A DNA stretch of 29,508 nucleotides, taken from NCBI GenBank assembly GCA_002396885.1, contig DGXY01000116.1:1-29508 (forward strand), read 5' to 3'. Below, one piece after another: positions 1 to 7,349 of this stretch. The notes under the pieces are model-generated. The model was not told the origin of the DNA and did not search any database. It worked only from the letters and a program-made list of their open reading frames with translations. The position numbers were made by a program, and so were the translations under genes. Position 1 is the stretch's first letter. The number at the start of each line of letters is the position of its first letter. The DNA comes from Akkermansiaceae bacterium UBA5020 (lineage in GTDB: Bacteria; Verrucomicrobiota; Verrucomicrobiia; Verrucomicrobiales; DEV007).

Positions 1-345
1 CGTGGTAAAAGGATCTTCCGGTTCCAAGGAGGCGTGCGGTGCGCATAGCGGGTTGAAGTGGCTTAACGAGAATCGGCAGGGAAAGAGGCAGACGGCATGC
101 AATCCTCGGAAAGTCGGGCGTTTTCGGGCGAAATCAAGCGCTAGATAAGTTTTTGAGTCTGTCCCTTTAAAACTAAGATGCGCGAGGCAAGCACTAAAAT
201 ATATTGAAAGTCTGTCCCTCTGATATAAAGAGTTCACGCGAACGAACGAATGGCGAAACTCCTCAGCCGAATACAGATACTCGAGGCGTATGCAAACCGC
301 CGCTGACGGGCCAAGCCAGTTTGGGGAACTTCGACAGTTGGTTCT
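1..345. other. Left-edge stretch without a convincing gene
   Basis: No gene here can be supported. Plus frame 2 is open from the edge to a TAA at 146-148 and would give a 48-residue Arg/Lys-rich tail, which could be the end of a gene outside the window; this is too short to judge in GC-rich DNA. The part from about 140 to 240 is richer in A+T than the surroundings and holds two copies of an 11-bp motif. From about 240 to 345 I see neither a clear terminator nor a promoter. Confidence 0.4.
156..219 (+). repeat. Two direct copies of AGTCTGTCCCT
   Basis: The 11-mer AGTCTGTCCCT occurs at 156-166 and again at 209-219, separated by an A+T-rich 42-bp spacer. GTCTGTCCC-type motifs are often seen beside REP-associated (IS200-like) transposase genes and their palindromic remnants. 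That link is from general knowledge and is only suggestive, because no transposase is visible in the window. Confidence 0.45.
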
Positions 346-789
346 TCACCCCACCTCAAAATACTCGAGCGCCCACTCGCGCATGAAACGCACTTGTGTG
401 GGATCGATCCGATACAGAACAAACTGCGGATTCTCCGGCGTGCCGAGGTATTGCCTCAAAAGGGGATTCTTTTCCCAGATCGCGGCGATCGCTCTGGGAT
501 CGGTTTCGATCGTGGCGACGCCGGTGATGCGCACCTGATCGTGATCGGGGGAGAGATATGCGAGTTCGACCTTGGGATTGGCGGCGATCTCGCGGGTCTT
601 TTGATAAACAGCGAGATTGGCGACGTAGATCGTGAAATCGTCGTCGACCCGCACGGGCGAGACGGGGCGGACGTGGGCTTGGCCCTCGGGATCGACGGTG
701 GCGAGCATGGGGAATTTCGCCTCGCGAATGACGGTGTGAGCGAGCTCGTGGAGGTGGTCGGGATCGACGGGTTCGGGACGGGGCTTCAT
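346..789 (-). CDS. Pyridoxamine 5'-phosphate oxidase-like FMN-binding split-barrel protein
   Basis: The product is 147 aa and looks like a small PPOX-type split barrel, a fold that binds FMN or a related flavin and acts on small redox substrates in the cytoplasm. The typical layout is present: an early strand FPMLATVDPEGQAHVRPVSP (about residues 27-46), then DDDFTIYVAN, a TREIAANPKVELAY segment, and a C-terminal VLYRIDPTQVRFMREW. The length fits general-stress-protein-26-like members, whose substrate is usually unknown. The start at 789 (Met-Lys-Pro) is chosen because the same frame reads upstream into an Arg/Pro-rich segment that has no counterpart in the family and overlaps the next gene. 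It is transcribed divergently from the VTT gene, with 62 bp between the starts. Confidence 0.75.
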   Translation of the reverse strand: MKPRPEPVDPDHLHELAHTVIREAKFPMLATVDPEGQAHVRPVSPVRVDDDFTIYVANLAVYQKTREIAANPKVELAYLSPDHDQVRITGVATIETDPRAIAAIWEKNPLLRQYLGTPENPQFVLYRIDPTQVRFMREWALEYFEVG

Positions 790-851
790 GGGGAGAAAAG
801 AAGTGGGCGGGTCGCCTGATCGGGAGCAATTTAGCACGTCTCCGCCCCGAT

Positions 852-1601
852 ATGAAACGCCTCCTCCTCCTCTTTCTCTTCCTCGCGGCGCTCGTGATCG
901 TGCCGTTTCTGATTTGGGGCGGCACTTTCGAGACGGTGATGTCGCCGGAGAAGCTGGTCGCGGCCTTTCAGTCGTCCCGCGACTGGGCCTGGCTCGCGGG
1001 GCTCGGGTTGCTCGTCGTCGATCTGTTTCTCCCGGTGCTGGGGACGGCGGTGATGTCGGCGCTGGGGCTGGTCTACGGTTGGTTTCTCGGCGGGCTTCTC
1101 TCGTCGCTCGGTTCGATTGGAGCCGGGATGCTGGCCTACGGCCTTTGTTACCGCCTCGGGCGCCGGGCGGCGCGGTGGTTCGCGGGGGAAGCGGGACTGG
1201 AGGAGGGCGAACGGCTTTTCCGTGGGGAACTCGGCGGCTGGCTCGTCGCGCTCTCGCGCTGGATGCCGGTGCTGCCCGAGGTCGTGGCCTGTCTGGCGGG
1301 GATCGCACACATGCCGGTGCGACGATTTTTCACCGCCCTCTCCGCCGGGAGCGTGCCGATGGGTTTTGTCTATGCCTGGATCGGGCATAGCGGGGTGCAG
1401 CATCCGCTCGTTGCCCTGGCCTTCAGCGCGGGCTTGCCGCCGATGATCTGGCTGGGCTTCCGTGCCCTCTATCGGGCGAAGGCGGCGAAGCACGGTGCCG
1501 TAAAACAAAGCGGCCTCCCGAGGTCGGAACCAAGGGAGGCCGGAAAAAGTGACGACTCAGACGCGGCGGGTCCGCCCGGAATCGATCAGAGGCGGCGGTA
1601 G
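852..1601 (+). CDS. TVP38/TMEM64 (VTT-domain) inner-membrane protein
   Basis: The 249-aa product is a polytopic membrane protein of the TVP38/TMEM64 type, related to DedA. It starts with a hydrophobic helix (residues 3-23). A second hydrophobic block with a VTT-like core (about 48-105) follows, containing the re-entrant-type segment GTAVMSALGLVYGWFLGG. Next come a charged RLGRRAARWF stretch, the family-like LSRWMPVLPEVVACLAGIAHMP (about 155-175, split by a loop) and two more helices. DedA-superfamily members act in membrane homeostasis and some flip lipid carriers; the substrate here is unknown. The last 40 or so residues are hydrophilic and are encoded across the rpsF terminator. The gene overlaps the end of convergent rpsF by 16 bp. 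Confidence 0.8.
   Translation: MKRLLLLFLFLAALVIVPFLIWGGTFETVMSPEKLVAAFQSSRDWAWLAGLGLLVVDLFLPVLGTAVMSALGLVYGWFLGGLLSSLGSIGAGMLAYGLCYRLGRRAARWFAGEAGLEEGERLFRGELGGWLVALSRWMPVLPEVVACLAGIAHMPVRRFFTALSAGSVPMGFVYAWIGHSGVQHPLVALAFSAGLPPMIWLGFRALYRAKAAKHGAVKQSGLPRSEPREAGKSDDSDAAGPPGIDQRRR
1501..1542 (-). terminator. Intrinsic terminator of the pth-rpsF operon
   Basis: A perfect 9-bp inverted repeat (CGGCCTCCC at 1511-1519 and GGGAGGCCG at 1534-1542, 14-nt loop) is followed on the minus strand by CTTTGTTTTA. It begins 43 bp after the rpsF stop codon. The T-rich side is on the minus strand only, so it serves rpsF. It lies inside the 3' end of the convergent VTT gene. Confidence 0.75.
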
Positions 1602-1873
1602 TGCTGGAGCATCACCTGCTCGTTGAGTTTCAGGTGAGACTTGACTTCGTGGATCGCGGTGGGCTCGGCTTCGAAGCGATATTGCAGGTAATAACCGTGC
1701 GTCTGCTTGTCGAAGTTCGGATTGATGAACTGCTTGCGACCGAGGCGGTCGATCTGCTCAAGGGTAGCGCCGTTGCCCTCAAGTTCCTTGGTGATCTTGC
1801 CGACCATCTCTTCGATGGTTTCATCCTGGCCTTGGAGTTTGAGGATGTAGACTCCTTCGTATTTGCGTTTCAT
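1586..1873 (-). CDS. rpsF: 30S ribosomal protein S6
   Basis: This 95-aa product is ribosomal protein S6, which binds the central domain of 16S rRNA together with S18. It begins MKRKYEGVYIL, has the usual ferredoxin-like alternation, and shows the typical DRLGRKQF...HGYYLQYRFEA segment, with the conserved Tyr/Phe-rich strand near the middle. Length is normal for the family. The start at 1873 is preferred because S6 proteins open with this strand; an ATG seven codons upstream (1894) is possible. Neither start has a Shine-Dalgarno sequence. It follows pth by 50 bp on the same strand, part of the common pth-rpsF arrangement; ssb and rpsR are not adjacent here. Confidence 0.93.
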   Translation of the reverse strand: MKRKYEGVYILKLQGQDETIEEMVGKITKELEGNGATLEQIDRLGRKQFINPNFDKQTHGYYLQYRFEAEPTAIHEVKSHLKLNEQVMLQHYRRL

Positions 1874-1923
1874 AAGGGTATGGTGGGATTCCATCCGTCG
1901 GGCGGATGTCGCGTCGTCGTGGT

Positions 1924-2556
1924 TCAGTTCCGCCGGTTGAAACGATTCATGGCCGCTTCAAGACCGAGGGAAAGCGTACACTTTACTCCTTCTTCAGCAA
2001 TTTCGAGGACTTTTTCCATTTCGACGCGTTCCGGGGCGGTGAATCGTCCCAAAACATGATCCACGAGGCCCCCCTCGGTCGGGGCCGAACCGATTCCCAG
2101 GCGGAGCCGGGGGAAGGCTTCGGTGCCGAGGTATTCGATGAGGGATTTGATGCCGTTGTGGCCCCCGGCCGAGCCTCCGGCGCGGAAGCGGAGGCCTCCG
2201 GGAGGGAGGGCGGTGTCGTCGTAGACCACGAGGATTTGCGCTGGGGTGAGGCGGTGCTGGCGCATCAGTCGGGCGACCGCGTTCCCGCTCAGGTTCATGA
2301 AAGTGAGGGGCTTGGCAAAGACGATACCGTCGCGTCCGGTCGCGATTTTGGAGCGGAATTTGTGTTCCTTCTCCCATTTCAGGGCTCGTTCGCGGGCGAG
2401 GCGGTCTACCAGATCGAAGCCGATGTTGTGCCGCGTGCCATCGTATTCAGGCCCGGGATTGCCGAGCCCGACGACAAGGCGGATCCGTCCGGTGTCCCCC
2501 TCGGCGGGAGCGGGATCGGATTCGGATCGGGAAAGGAGGCGGTCGAGAAAACTCAC
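1924..2556 (-). CDS. pth: Peptidyl-tRNA hydrolase
   Basis: The 210-aa protein is a bacterial Pth, the cytoplasmic enzyme that cleaves the ester bond of peptidyl-tRNA released by stalled ribosomes. Visible motifs are LVVGLGNPGPEY (about 27-38), the catalytic His in TRHNIGFD (His43), KPLTFMNLSG with the substrate-binding Asn, VYDDTALPPG with the catalytic-partner Asp, and GGSAGGHNGIKS. It carries an extra N-terminal stretch of about 24 residues before the first strand. The start codon is GTG; no Shine-Dalgarno is visible. It is first in the pth-rpsF pair and divergent from the metX-like gene. Confidence 0.95.
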   Translation of the reverse strand: MSFLDRLLSRSESDPAPAEGDTGRIRLVVGLGNPGPEYDGTRHNIGFDLVDRLARERALKWEKEHKFRSKIATGRDGIVFAKPLTFMNLSGNAVARLMRQHRLTPAQILVVYDDTALPPGGLRFRAGGSAGGHNGIKSLIEYLGTEAFPRLRLGIGSAPTEGGLVDHVLGRFTAPERVEMEKVLEIAEEGVKCTLSLGLEAAMNRFNRRN

Positions 2557-2705
2557 GGGTCGGGGGCTGGTGAAGATCGACTAATGGAACGGCGGAGGGA
2601 TGAAAATCAAGCGAGTCCTGCTCCGTGGGGGCGATCCGGGCCGTATGACAGCCAAAGCGCTCGCCAGACGGTCGATCCCGGTTTAACCTCGAAGCCCCGC
2701 AACGG

Positions 2706-3878
2706 ATGAGTGAACTAGGAAAGATCGAGACGCAGTTTGTGACCATCGCGACCCCGGACGAGCCCTTCGTGTTTCGAAGCGGCGAGACCCTCGACCATGT
2801 CGAGATCGCCTACGAGACTTACGGGGAGCTCAACGCCGACCGGTCCAATGCGATCCTGCTCTTTCACGCCTTTTCGGGCAGCCAGCACGCTGCGGGGGTG
2901 AATCCTGCCGTTTACCGCACGCCTTTCTGGACGCAGGAATGTGTGCCGGGCTGGTGGGGGCTCTTCATCGGTCCCGGCAAGGCGCTCGACACGGATCGTT
3001 ATCACATCATCTGTGCAAATTACGTGGGCGGCTGCTATGGATCGACGGGTCCGGCGACGGTGAATCCGGCTACCGGGAAACGCTACGGGGCGTCGTTTCC
3101 CCACGTCACGGTTTCCGACATCGTGCGCAGTCAGGCTCTCCTCCTCGACCGGCTCGGGATCGATCGGCTCCTCGCGGTGGTGGGGCCCTCGACGGGCGGG
3201 CTCAGCGCGGTGACTTTTGCGACGACCCATCCGGAGCGGGTCCGCCTCGTCATCCCCATCGCCACAGGGGTGAAGACGACGGTGCTGAACCGCATCATTC
3301 TGCTCGAGCAGATCCTCGCCATCGAGAACGACCCGAAATTCCGGGCTGGGGAGTATTATGAAACGGGAGCGCCCGAAACCGGACTCGGTCTCGCCCGGAT
3401 GATCAGCCACAAGACCTTCGTCCACCTCGACGCGATCGAGAATCGTGCGAGCAAGGATGTCGTCCAAGCCGAGGATCGTTTTTCTTGGTATCAGGCCCAC
3501 GACCACGTCGAGAGCTACATGCTCCACCAGGGCAAGAAGTTCACCGACCGCTTCGACGCGAACACCTACCTTCGCATCTGCGAGGCATGGAGCCGATACG
3601 ATCCGGTCCGCGAAGGCGGCGCGGACGACGCGCTCGAGCTCTTCGGCCGTTCGCGCGAGGCGGGGCATCACTACCTCGTCTTCAGCATTGACGAGGATTA
3701 CTGTTTTTATCCGGAAGAGCAGGCCGCCCTCGTCGATTACCTCAAGCGGGCCGGGGTGCCGTATCTTTACCTCACGGTTCACTCGGAGAAGGGGCATGAT
3801 TCCTTCCTCCTCGAGCCAGAGCTCTACACTCCGCACATCCAGGTGATGCTGCGGAATGCCAGCGAAACCGCTGACTGA
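2706..3878 (+). CDS. metX: MetX-like homoserine O-acyltransferase (alpha/beta hydrolase)
   Basis: The 390-aa protein has full-length MetX architecture. MetX moves an acetyl (sometimes succinyl) group from its CoA ester to homoserine, the first committed step of methionine synthesis. Matching segments are VEIAYETYGELNADRSNAIL, PGWWGLFIGPGKALDTDRYH, a GGCYGSTGP block (108-116), and a C-terminal EKGHDSFLLE with the catalytic His364. The nucleophile elbow reads GPSTGG (Ser162) where MetX normally has GGSMGG, and the acid region FSIDEDYCFYP (Asp329 or Asp331) seems to carry a two-residue insertion. The acyl donor, and even homoserine as acceptor, is therefore less certain. Upstream, TTTAAC about 18 bases before ATG may be a -10 box. 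I saw no SAM-I riboswitch. Confidence 0.8.
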   Translation: MSELGKIETQFVTIATPDEPFVFRSGETLDHVEIAYETYGELNADRSNAILLFHAFSGSQHAAGVNPAVYRTPFWTQECVPGWWGLFIGPGKALDTDRYHIICANYVGGCYGSTGPATVNPATGKRYGASFPHVTVSDIVRSQALLLDRLGIDRLLAVVGPSTGGLSAVTFATTHPERVRLVIPIATGVKTTVLNRIILLEQILAIENDPKFRAGEYYETGAPETGLGLARMISHKTFVHLDAIENRASKDVVQAEDRFSWYQAHDHVESYMLHQGKKFTDRFDANTYLRICEAWSRYDPVREGGADDALELFGRSREAGHHYLVFSIDEDYCFYPEEQAALVDYLKRAGVPYLYLTVHSEKGHDSFLLEPELYTPHIQVMLRNASETAD

Positions 3879-3897
3879 GAGGTGCTCCGATTGCTGG

Positions 3898-3926
3898 TTG
3901 CCAAAGCCGGGGGCCTGTCCTAGGGT
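3898..3926 (+). promoter_or_regulatory. Promoter of the Dabb gene, leaderless layout
   Basis: TTGCCA (3898-3903), a 17-bp spacer and TAGGGT (3921-3926) form a good housekeeping-sigma match. Only 7 bases separate the -10 from the ATG at 3934, so a transcript starting at the usual distance would begin at the start codon. There is no Shine-Dalgarno sequence. Confidence 0.6.
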
Positions 3927-3933
3927 CCGCGCC

Positions 3934-4236
3934 ATGGTCCGACACAACGTTTATTTCTGGCTCGATTCTTCCCTCACCGACGAACAAAAGTCGTCATTCG
4001 AGGAGGGGCTCCGGGCACTTTTCCAAATCGATGTGGTCAAGGCGGGAAGCTACGGAAAAGCGGCCGCGACGCCGGTGCGCCCGGTCACGCAGAACAGCTT
4101 CGATTACGCGCTCGTTCTCGAGTTCGATTCGGTCGAACTCCACAACGCTTATCAGGTCCATCCCGAGCACGACGTCTTCGTGAATTCCTTTTCTCCCTGG
4201 TTCAGGGAAGTGCGGGTCTTCGACACCCAGTTTTAA
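3934..4236 (+). CDS. Dabb (stress-responsive alpha/beta-barrel) domain protein
   Basis: The 100-aa product is a single Dabb domain, a dimeric ferredoxin-like barrel found in many small proteins of mostly unknown activity. It begins with the characteristic strand MVRHNVYFWLDSSLTDEQKS, continues with a helix EEGLRALFQI, and ends with FDYALVLEFDS followed by YQVHPEHDVFV, the conserved His-containing motif. The ATG at 3934 is preferred over one 78 bp upstream because it starts at the domain boundary and sits just behind a good promoter. It stands alone between metX and the hydrolase gene. Confidence 0.8.
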   Translation: MVRHNVYFWLDSSLTDEQKSSFEEGLRALFQIDVVKAGSYGKAAATPVRPVTQNSFDYALVLEFDSVELHNAYQVHPEHDVFVNSFSPWFREVRVFDTQF

Positions 4237-4320
4237 GTCGCTGTCGTTTTTTCGATTTTTCGCTTAGACAATTCGCCTCGTCCCCGCAAATTAACCCAAT
4301 ACCCGCCACGGCCGAACCGC

Positions 4321-5055
4321 ATGCACCTCGAAATCCTCAACTCCTCCAAGGAAACCCTCGACTACGAATTTCACGGAGATCCTTCGGACACCTCCCTCCT
4401 TGCGATCATCGGTCACGGGGTGACGGGCAACAAGGATCGTCCGTGGGCGATCGCTCTCGCTGAGGCCCTCGAAAAGGCGGGGTTCAATGCGCTGCGCTTT
4501 TCTTTCGCGGGCAACGGCAAATCCGGCGGCAAGTTCGAAGACTGCACGATCACGAAGGAGGTCAAAGACCTCAAGGCCATCGTCGATGCGGCCGAGGAGG
4601 AAGGTTATCACCGGATCTGTTACATCGGCCACAGCATGGGCGCGGCGGTCGGCGTGCTTTCCACGGCAAAGGATGAGCGCATCGAGTTGCTCGTCTCCCT
4701 CGCGGGCATGGTCCACACGAAGAAGTTCGTCGAGCGCGAGTTCGGCGACCAGGATCCCGGCAAGGGCTGCATGTGGGACGACAAGAGCTGCCCCCTTTCC
4801 CAGGCCTTCGTCGATGACATGAACAAGATCGACAATGTCCTCGCGAAAACGGAGAAGATCGAGGTGCCCTGGCTCATCGTTCACGGCGACGCCGACGATG
4901 TCGTTCCCGTGGAAGAAGGTCAGGAGATTTACGCCAGTGCCTACGAGCCGAAGGAAATCGTGATCCTCCCCGGAGTCGATCACGTCTTCAGCGGCGACGG
5001 CCTTGGACAAATGACGGAGGCGGTGATCTCCTGGCTCAAGGGGCACAGCATCTGA
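4321..5055 (+). CDS. Alpha/beta hydrolase (serine hydrolase, esterase-like)
   Basis: This 244-aa cytoplasmic protein has the complete triad of an alpha/beta hydrolase: oxyanion-hole region IIGHGVTGNKD (29-39), nucleophile elbow GHSMG with Ser105, Asp192 in HGDADDVVP and His221 in GVDHVFSG. It resembles the Bem46/BAAT-like group of small esterases that have a fold core and a minimal lid, here with a Cys/Asp-rich insertion GKGCMWDDKSCP (147-158). The substrate cannot be told from sequence. The stop is 7 bp before the PfkB gene, so the two are probably co-transcribed. The preceding 84 bp is T-rich. Confidence 0.85.
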   Translation: MHLEILNSSKETLDYEFHGDPSDTSLLAIIGHGVTGNKDRPWAIALAEALEKAGFNALRFSFAGNGKSGGKFEDCTITKEVKDLKAIVDAAEEEGYHRICYIGHSMGAAVGVLSTAKDERIELLVSLAGMVHTKKFVEREFGDQDPGKGCMWDDKSCPLSQAFVDDMNKIDNVLAKTEKIEVPWLIVHGDADDVVPVEEGQEIYASAYEPKEIVILPGVDHVFSGDGLGQMTEAVISWLKGHSI

Positions 5056-5062
5056 CCGGGCC

Positions 5063-6004
5063 ATGGCCCGAGGAACGGTGCCCGGAATCGTGGGGCTCGG
5101 CATGTCCGTGCTCGATCTCGTGCAGGTGGTCGACGCCTTTCCCGACGGTGTCGGAGTTTCGCCCGTTCTTGATTCGGTGATGATGGGCGGCGGCCCGGTG
5201 CCGACGGCACTTTGCGCGGCATCCCGTTTCGGGGCGAGTTGCGCGATCATCGACCGGATCGGTAATGACTGGAAGGGCGATCTCGTGCGCGCCGATTACG
5301 AACGCTTCGGGGTGGACCCGTCTTATCTTCTGCATGAAGCGGGCCGGAAAACCACGCTCGGCACGGTGCTGGTGCGTCGCGGGGACGGTGAGCGGCACCT
5401 GATTTATGACGAGGGCGATTTCACTCCTCTTTCCGCGCGCGAGTTGCCAAGCGATCTTCTCACGGAATGTCGCATCCTCCATTTGAACGGTCGCCACTGG
5501 CCTGCCTCTCTCGAGGCGGCTCGGCTCGTCAGGGAAAACGGCGGGCTCGTCTCTTTCGATGGAGGTGCCCATCGCTTTGATCCCAAATTCCGCGAGTTGT
5601 TTCCGCTGGTCGATCTCCTCATCGTCGCGGCCGATTTCGCCGACGCCGCCGTGGGATTGGCCGGGCGGGAAGAGCAACTGGGCCGACTCTCGACCTGGGG
5701 CGCCACGATTGTAGGCATCACCGACGGGGTGAGGGGAAGCTGGTTCTCCGATGGAGAAGCGGAGACCTTTCATCAGCCCGCGTTCCGGGTGGAAGTGGTG
5801 GACACGACGGGCTGTGGCGACGTCTTCCACGGGATCTTTCTCGCCGCCCTGACAGACAGCCAAACCACGCGAGCGGCGGCAGAGAAGGCATCCGCCGGGG
5901 CAGCGCTGGCGGCGACGGCGCTGGGAGGACGCGGATGTCTCCCGACGCGGGCGGAGGTGAGAGACTTCCTCGCGGCTTCGCCCCGCGCGATTGAAATTGC
6001 CTGA
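5063..6004 (+). CDS. PfkB-family carbohydrate kinase
   Basis: The 313-aa protein is a ribokinase-like sugar or nucleoside kinase. The N-terminal PfkB signature is present as MGGGPVPTALCAASRFGA (41-58) and the C-terminal signature as VDTTGCGDVFHG (246-257), with the catalytic base Asp253 and the anion hole formed by TGCG. The substrate side holds an unusually hydrophobic Met-Met-Gly-Gly-Gly stretch. Candidate substrates include ribose, fructose, 2-keto-3-deoxygluconate and ketohexoses; sequence alone does not decide. It lies 7 bp after the hydrolase and 9 bp before the EamA transporter, which suggests one transcript. Confidence 0.88.
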   Translation: MARGTVPGIVGLGMSVLDLVQVVDAFPDGVGVSPVLDSVMMGGGPVPTALCAASRFGASCAIIDRIGNDWKGDLVRADYERFGVDPSYLLHEAGRKTTLGTVLVRRGDGERHLIYDEGDFTPLSARELPSDLLTECRILHLNGRHWPASLEAARLVRENGGLVSFDGGAHRFDPKFRELFPLVDLLIVAADFADAAVGLAGREEQLGRLSTWGATIVGITDGVRGSWFSDGEAETFHQPAFRVEVVDTTGCGDVFHGIFLAALTDSQTTRAAAEKASAGAALAATALGGRGCLPTRAEVRDFLAASPRAIEIA

Positions 6005-6013
6005 GTCATTCCG

Positions 6014-6934
6014 ATGAAATCACCGGAAGAATCGACGATCGCCCCGACACCGGGAATCCAGACCCGGCGCGGCTTGAGGGTGATGGTCGTTTCGGTGCTC
6101 GCCTTCACGATCAACACTCTCCTGTTGAAATACATCGGCAGCGGAGACCACCGGATCGGGCCGGATGTGTCGCTCTTTTTCCGGGCGCTCGTCGGGACTG
6201 TGGTGGTCCTGGTCTTCTTCCGGGGAAGCCGCCCGGTGCGGATCGCGCCCGTTTTTCGCAATCGCGATCTCGTGCTGCGCGGGATCAGCGGTCTCCTCGG
6301 CACGGCGGCCTACTATTGGACGATTCCCTCGCTCGGCGCGGGCAAGGCGACCTTGATCTGCAACACTTACGTGGTTTTCGCCTCCGTCTTCGCATTGTTC
6401 TCGCTCGGGGAGAAGCTGAACCTGACGCGCTTGCTCTGGCTCCTCGCGGCCTGTGCCGGGATCGCCCTCCTCGTGGGGCCGGGTGACGGCGGTGGCGGTT
6501 TCACCTTCGGATTCTACGAGGTCCTCGCCCTCTTTGGTGCGGTGATGGCGGCCTGGGCGGTGGTGTTGGTGCGGCACCTCTCGCTTGGATTCTCGATCGG
6601 CACGATCTACCTCGCCCAATGCCTCTGGATTCTCGGGCCGGTCGCGATCCTCGCGGTGCCGGATCTCGCCTCGCTCTCATGGAACGAGACGGGGGTGCTG
6701 GCGCTCGCGGCGACGGCGGCGAGCTTCGGTCAGCTAGCGATGAACGAAGGTTATCGCTGTCTCACGGTCACCACCGGCGCCTCCGTGCAAATGCTCTGGC
6801 CGGTCGCGACCACGTTCGGCGGCTGGCTGCTCTTCGGGGAGCGATTCGGTGCTCTGCAGTGGCTGGGAGCCTCCCTGATCCTCGCCGCGATTTTTAAGAT
6901 CACGGCGGGATCAGCTGCGGTTAGGCGAAACTGA
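6014..6934 (+). CDS. EamA/DMT-superfamily transporter
   Basis: The 306-aa protein has about ten hydrophobic segments in two EamA halves (roughly 22-152 and 165-297), the layout of drug/metabolite transporters in the inner membrane. A duplicated pattern is visible, with the first half ending in SLGEKLNLTRLLWLLAACAG and the second in LFGERFGALQWLGASLILA; the (L/F)xGE(K/R) motif before the last helix of each half is a family hallmark. The first about 20 residues are polar. The substrate is unknown; members export amino acids, nucleosides or other metabolites. It ends the hydrolase-kinase-transporter cluster and is convergent with the next gene, 8 bp apart. Confidence 0.88.
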   Translation: MKSPEESTIAPTPGIQTRRGLRVMVVSVLAFTINTLLLKYIGSGDHRIGPDVSLFFRALVGTVVVLVFFRGSRPVRIAPVFRNRDLVLRGISGLLGTAAYYWTIPSLGAGKATLICNTYVVFASVFALFSLGEKLNLTRLLWLLAACAGIALLVGPGDGGGGFTFGFYEVLALFGAVMAAWAVVLVRHLSLGFSIGTIYLAQCLWILGPVAILAVPDLASLSWNETGVLALAATAASFGQLAMNEGYRCLTVTTGASVQMLWPVATTFGGWLLFGERFGALQWLGASLILAAIFKITAGSAAVRRN

Positions 6935-6942
6935 AGGCTGGT

Positions 6943-7320
6943 TCAGAAGCCGACGACGAGCGACAAGGGGCACGCCGCGCTGGCGCCGGAGCGCCGCGCG
7001 CTGGCATCGATGCGCTCGCTGCCACTGCCGTTGGGAGTCACTTTGCGGACTTCGAGGTCGCCAAAGCTGTTGGTGCGTTGGTTGGTGCGAAGAATCACAG
7101 TCCCGTTTTTCCGGAGGGTGATCTGCCAGAGCTCGTTGGGAGCGGCATTGTCGAGTTCGTATTCGACCTCGATTTGTCCGTTCTCGGGACTTGCCTTGAG
7201 TTTGGTCTTGATCCCGTTGGAGCACTGACCGCGCTTGATGATGTCTCCGTCCTTCGCCGTGGCGAAGGAAACGCAGGACAAACCGAGGATGACGAAGAAG
7301 AAGATCTTTGGAAGTTTCAT
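6943..7320 (-). CDS. Small secreted protein sharing a beta domain with its neighbour
   Basis: I do not recognise a named family for this 125-aa protein. A clear signal peptide (KIFFFVILGLSCVSFATA, about 5-22) precedes a mature part of about 100 residues with two cysteines (CSNG and SAACPL) that could form a disulfide. The segment from NGQIEVEYEL to DLEVRK matches in pattern and length the C-terminal domain of the preceding 368-aa protein (GKFDIKYYT to DIEVRK). The gene starts 29 bp after that gene's stop and probably shares its transcript. It is likely a small all-beta extracytoplasmic protein. Confidence 0.65.
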   Translation of the reverse strand: MKLPKIFFFVILGLSCVSFATAKDGDIIKRGQCSNGIKTKLKASPENGQIEVEYELDNAAPNELWQITLRKNGTVILRTNQRTNSFGDLEVRKVTPNGSGSERIDASARRSGASAACPLSLVVGF

Positions 7321-7349
7321 TCTGGATTGGAGTAGAGGCTCGCGGTGTC

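Noticed and set aside
2..148. C-terminal end of a transposase at the left edge
   Set aside because: The frame is open for only 48 codons and its translation does not match any transposase ending that I can recognise.
790..1308. N-terminal extension of the PPOX-like protein by 173 codons
   Set aside because: The stretch is Arg/Pro-rich and antisense to the VTT gene; the family fold begins at 789.
2557..2705. SAM riboswitch ahead of the metX-like gene
   Set aside because: I could not find the conserved SAM-I core or a convincing SAM-II pseudoknot in these 149 bp. A covariance-model search would be decisive.
2715..3947. Long open frame (410 codons) antisense to the metX-like gene
   Set aside because: It mirrors a clear enzyme gene in GC-rich DNA and its translation shows no family-like pattern; a shadow frame is the simple explanation.
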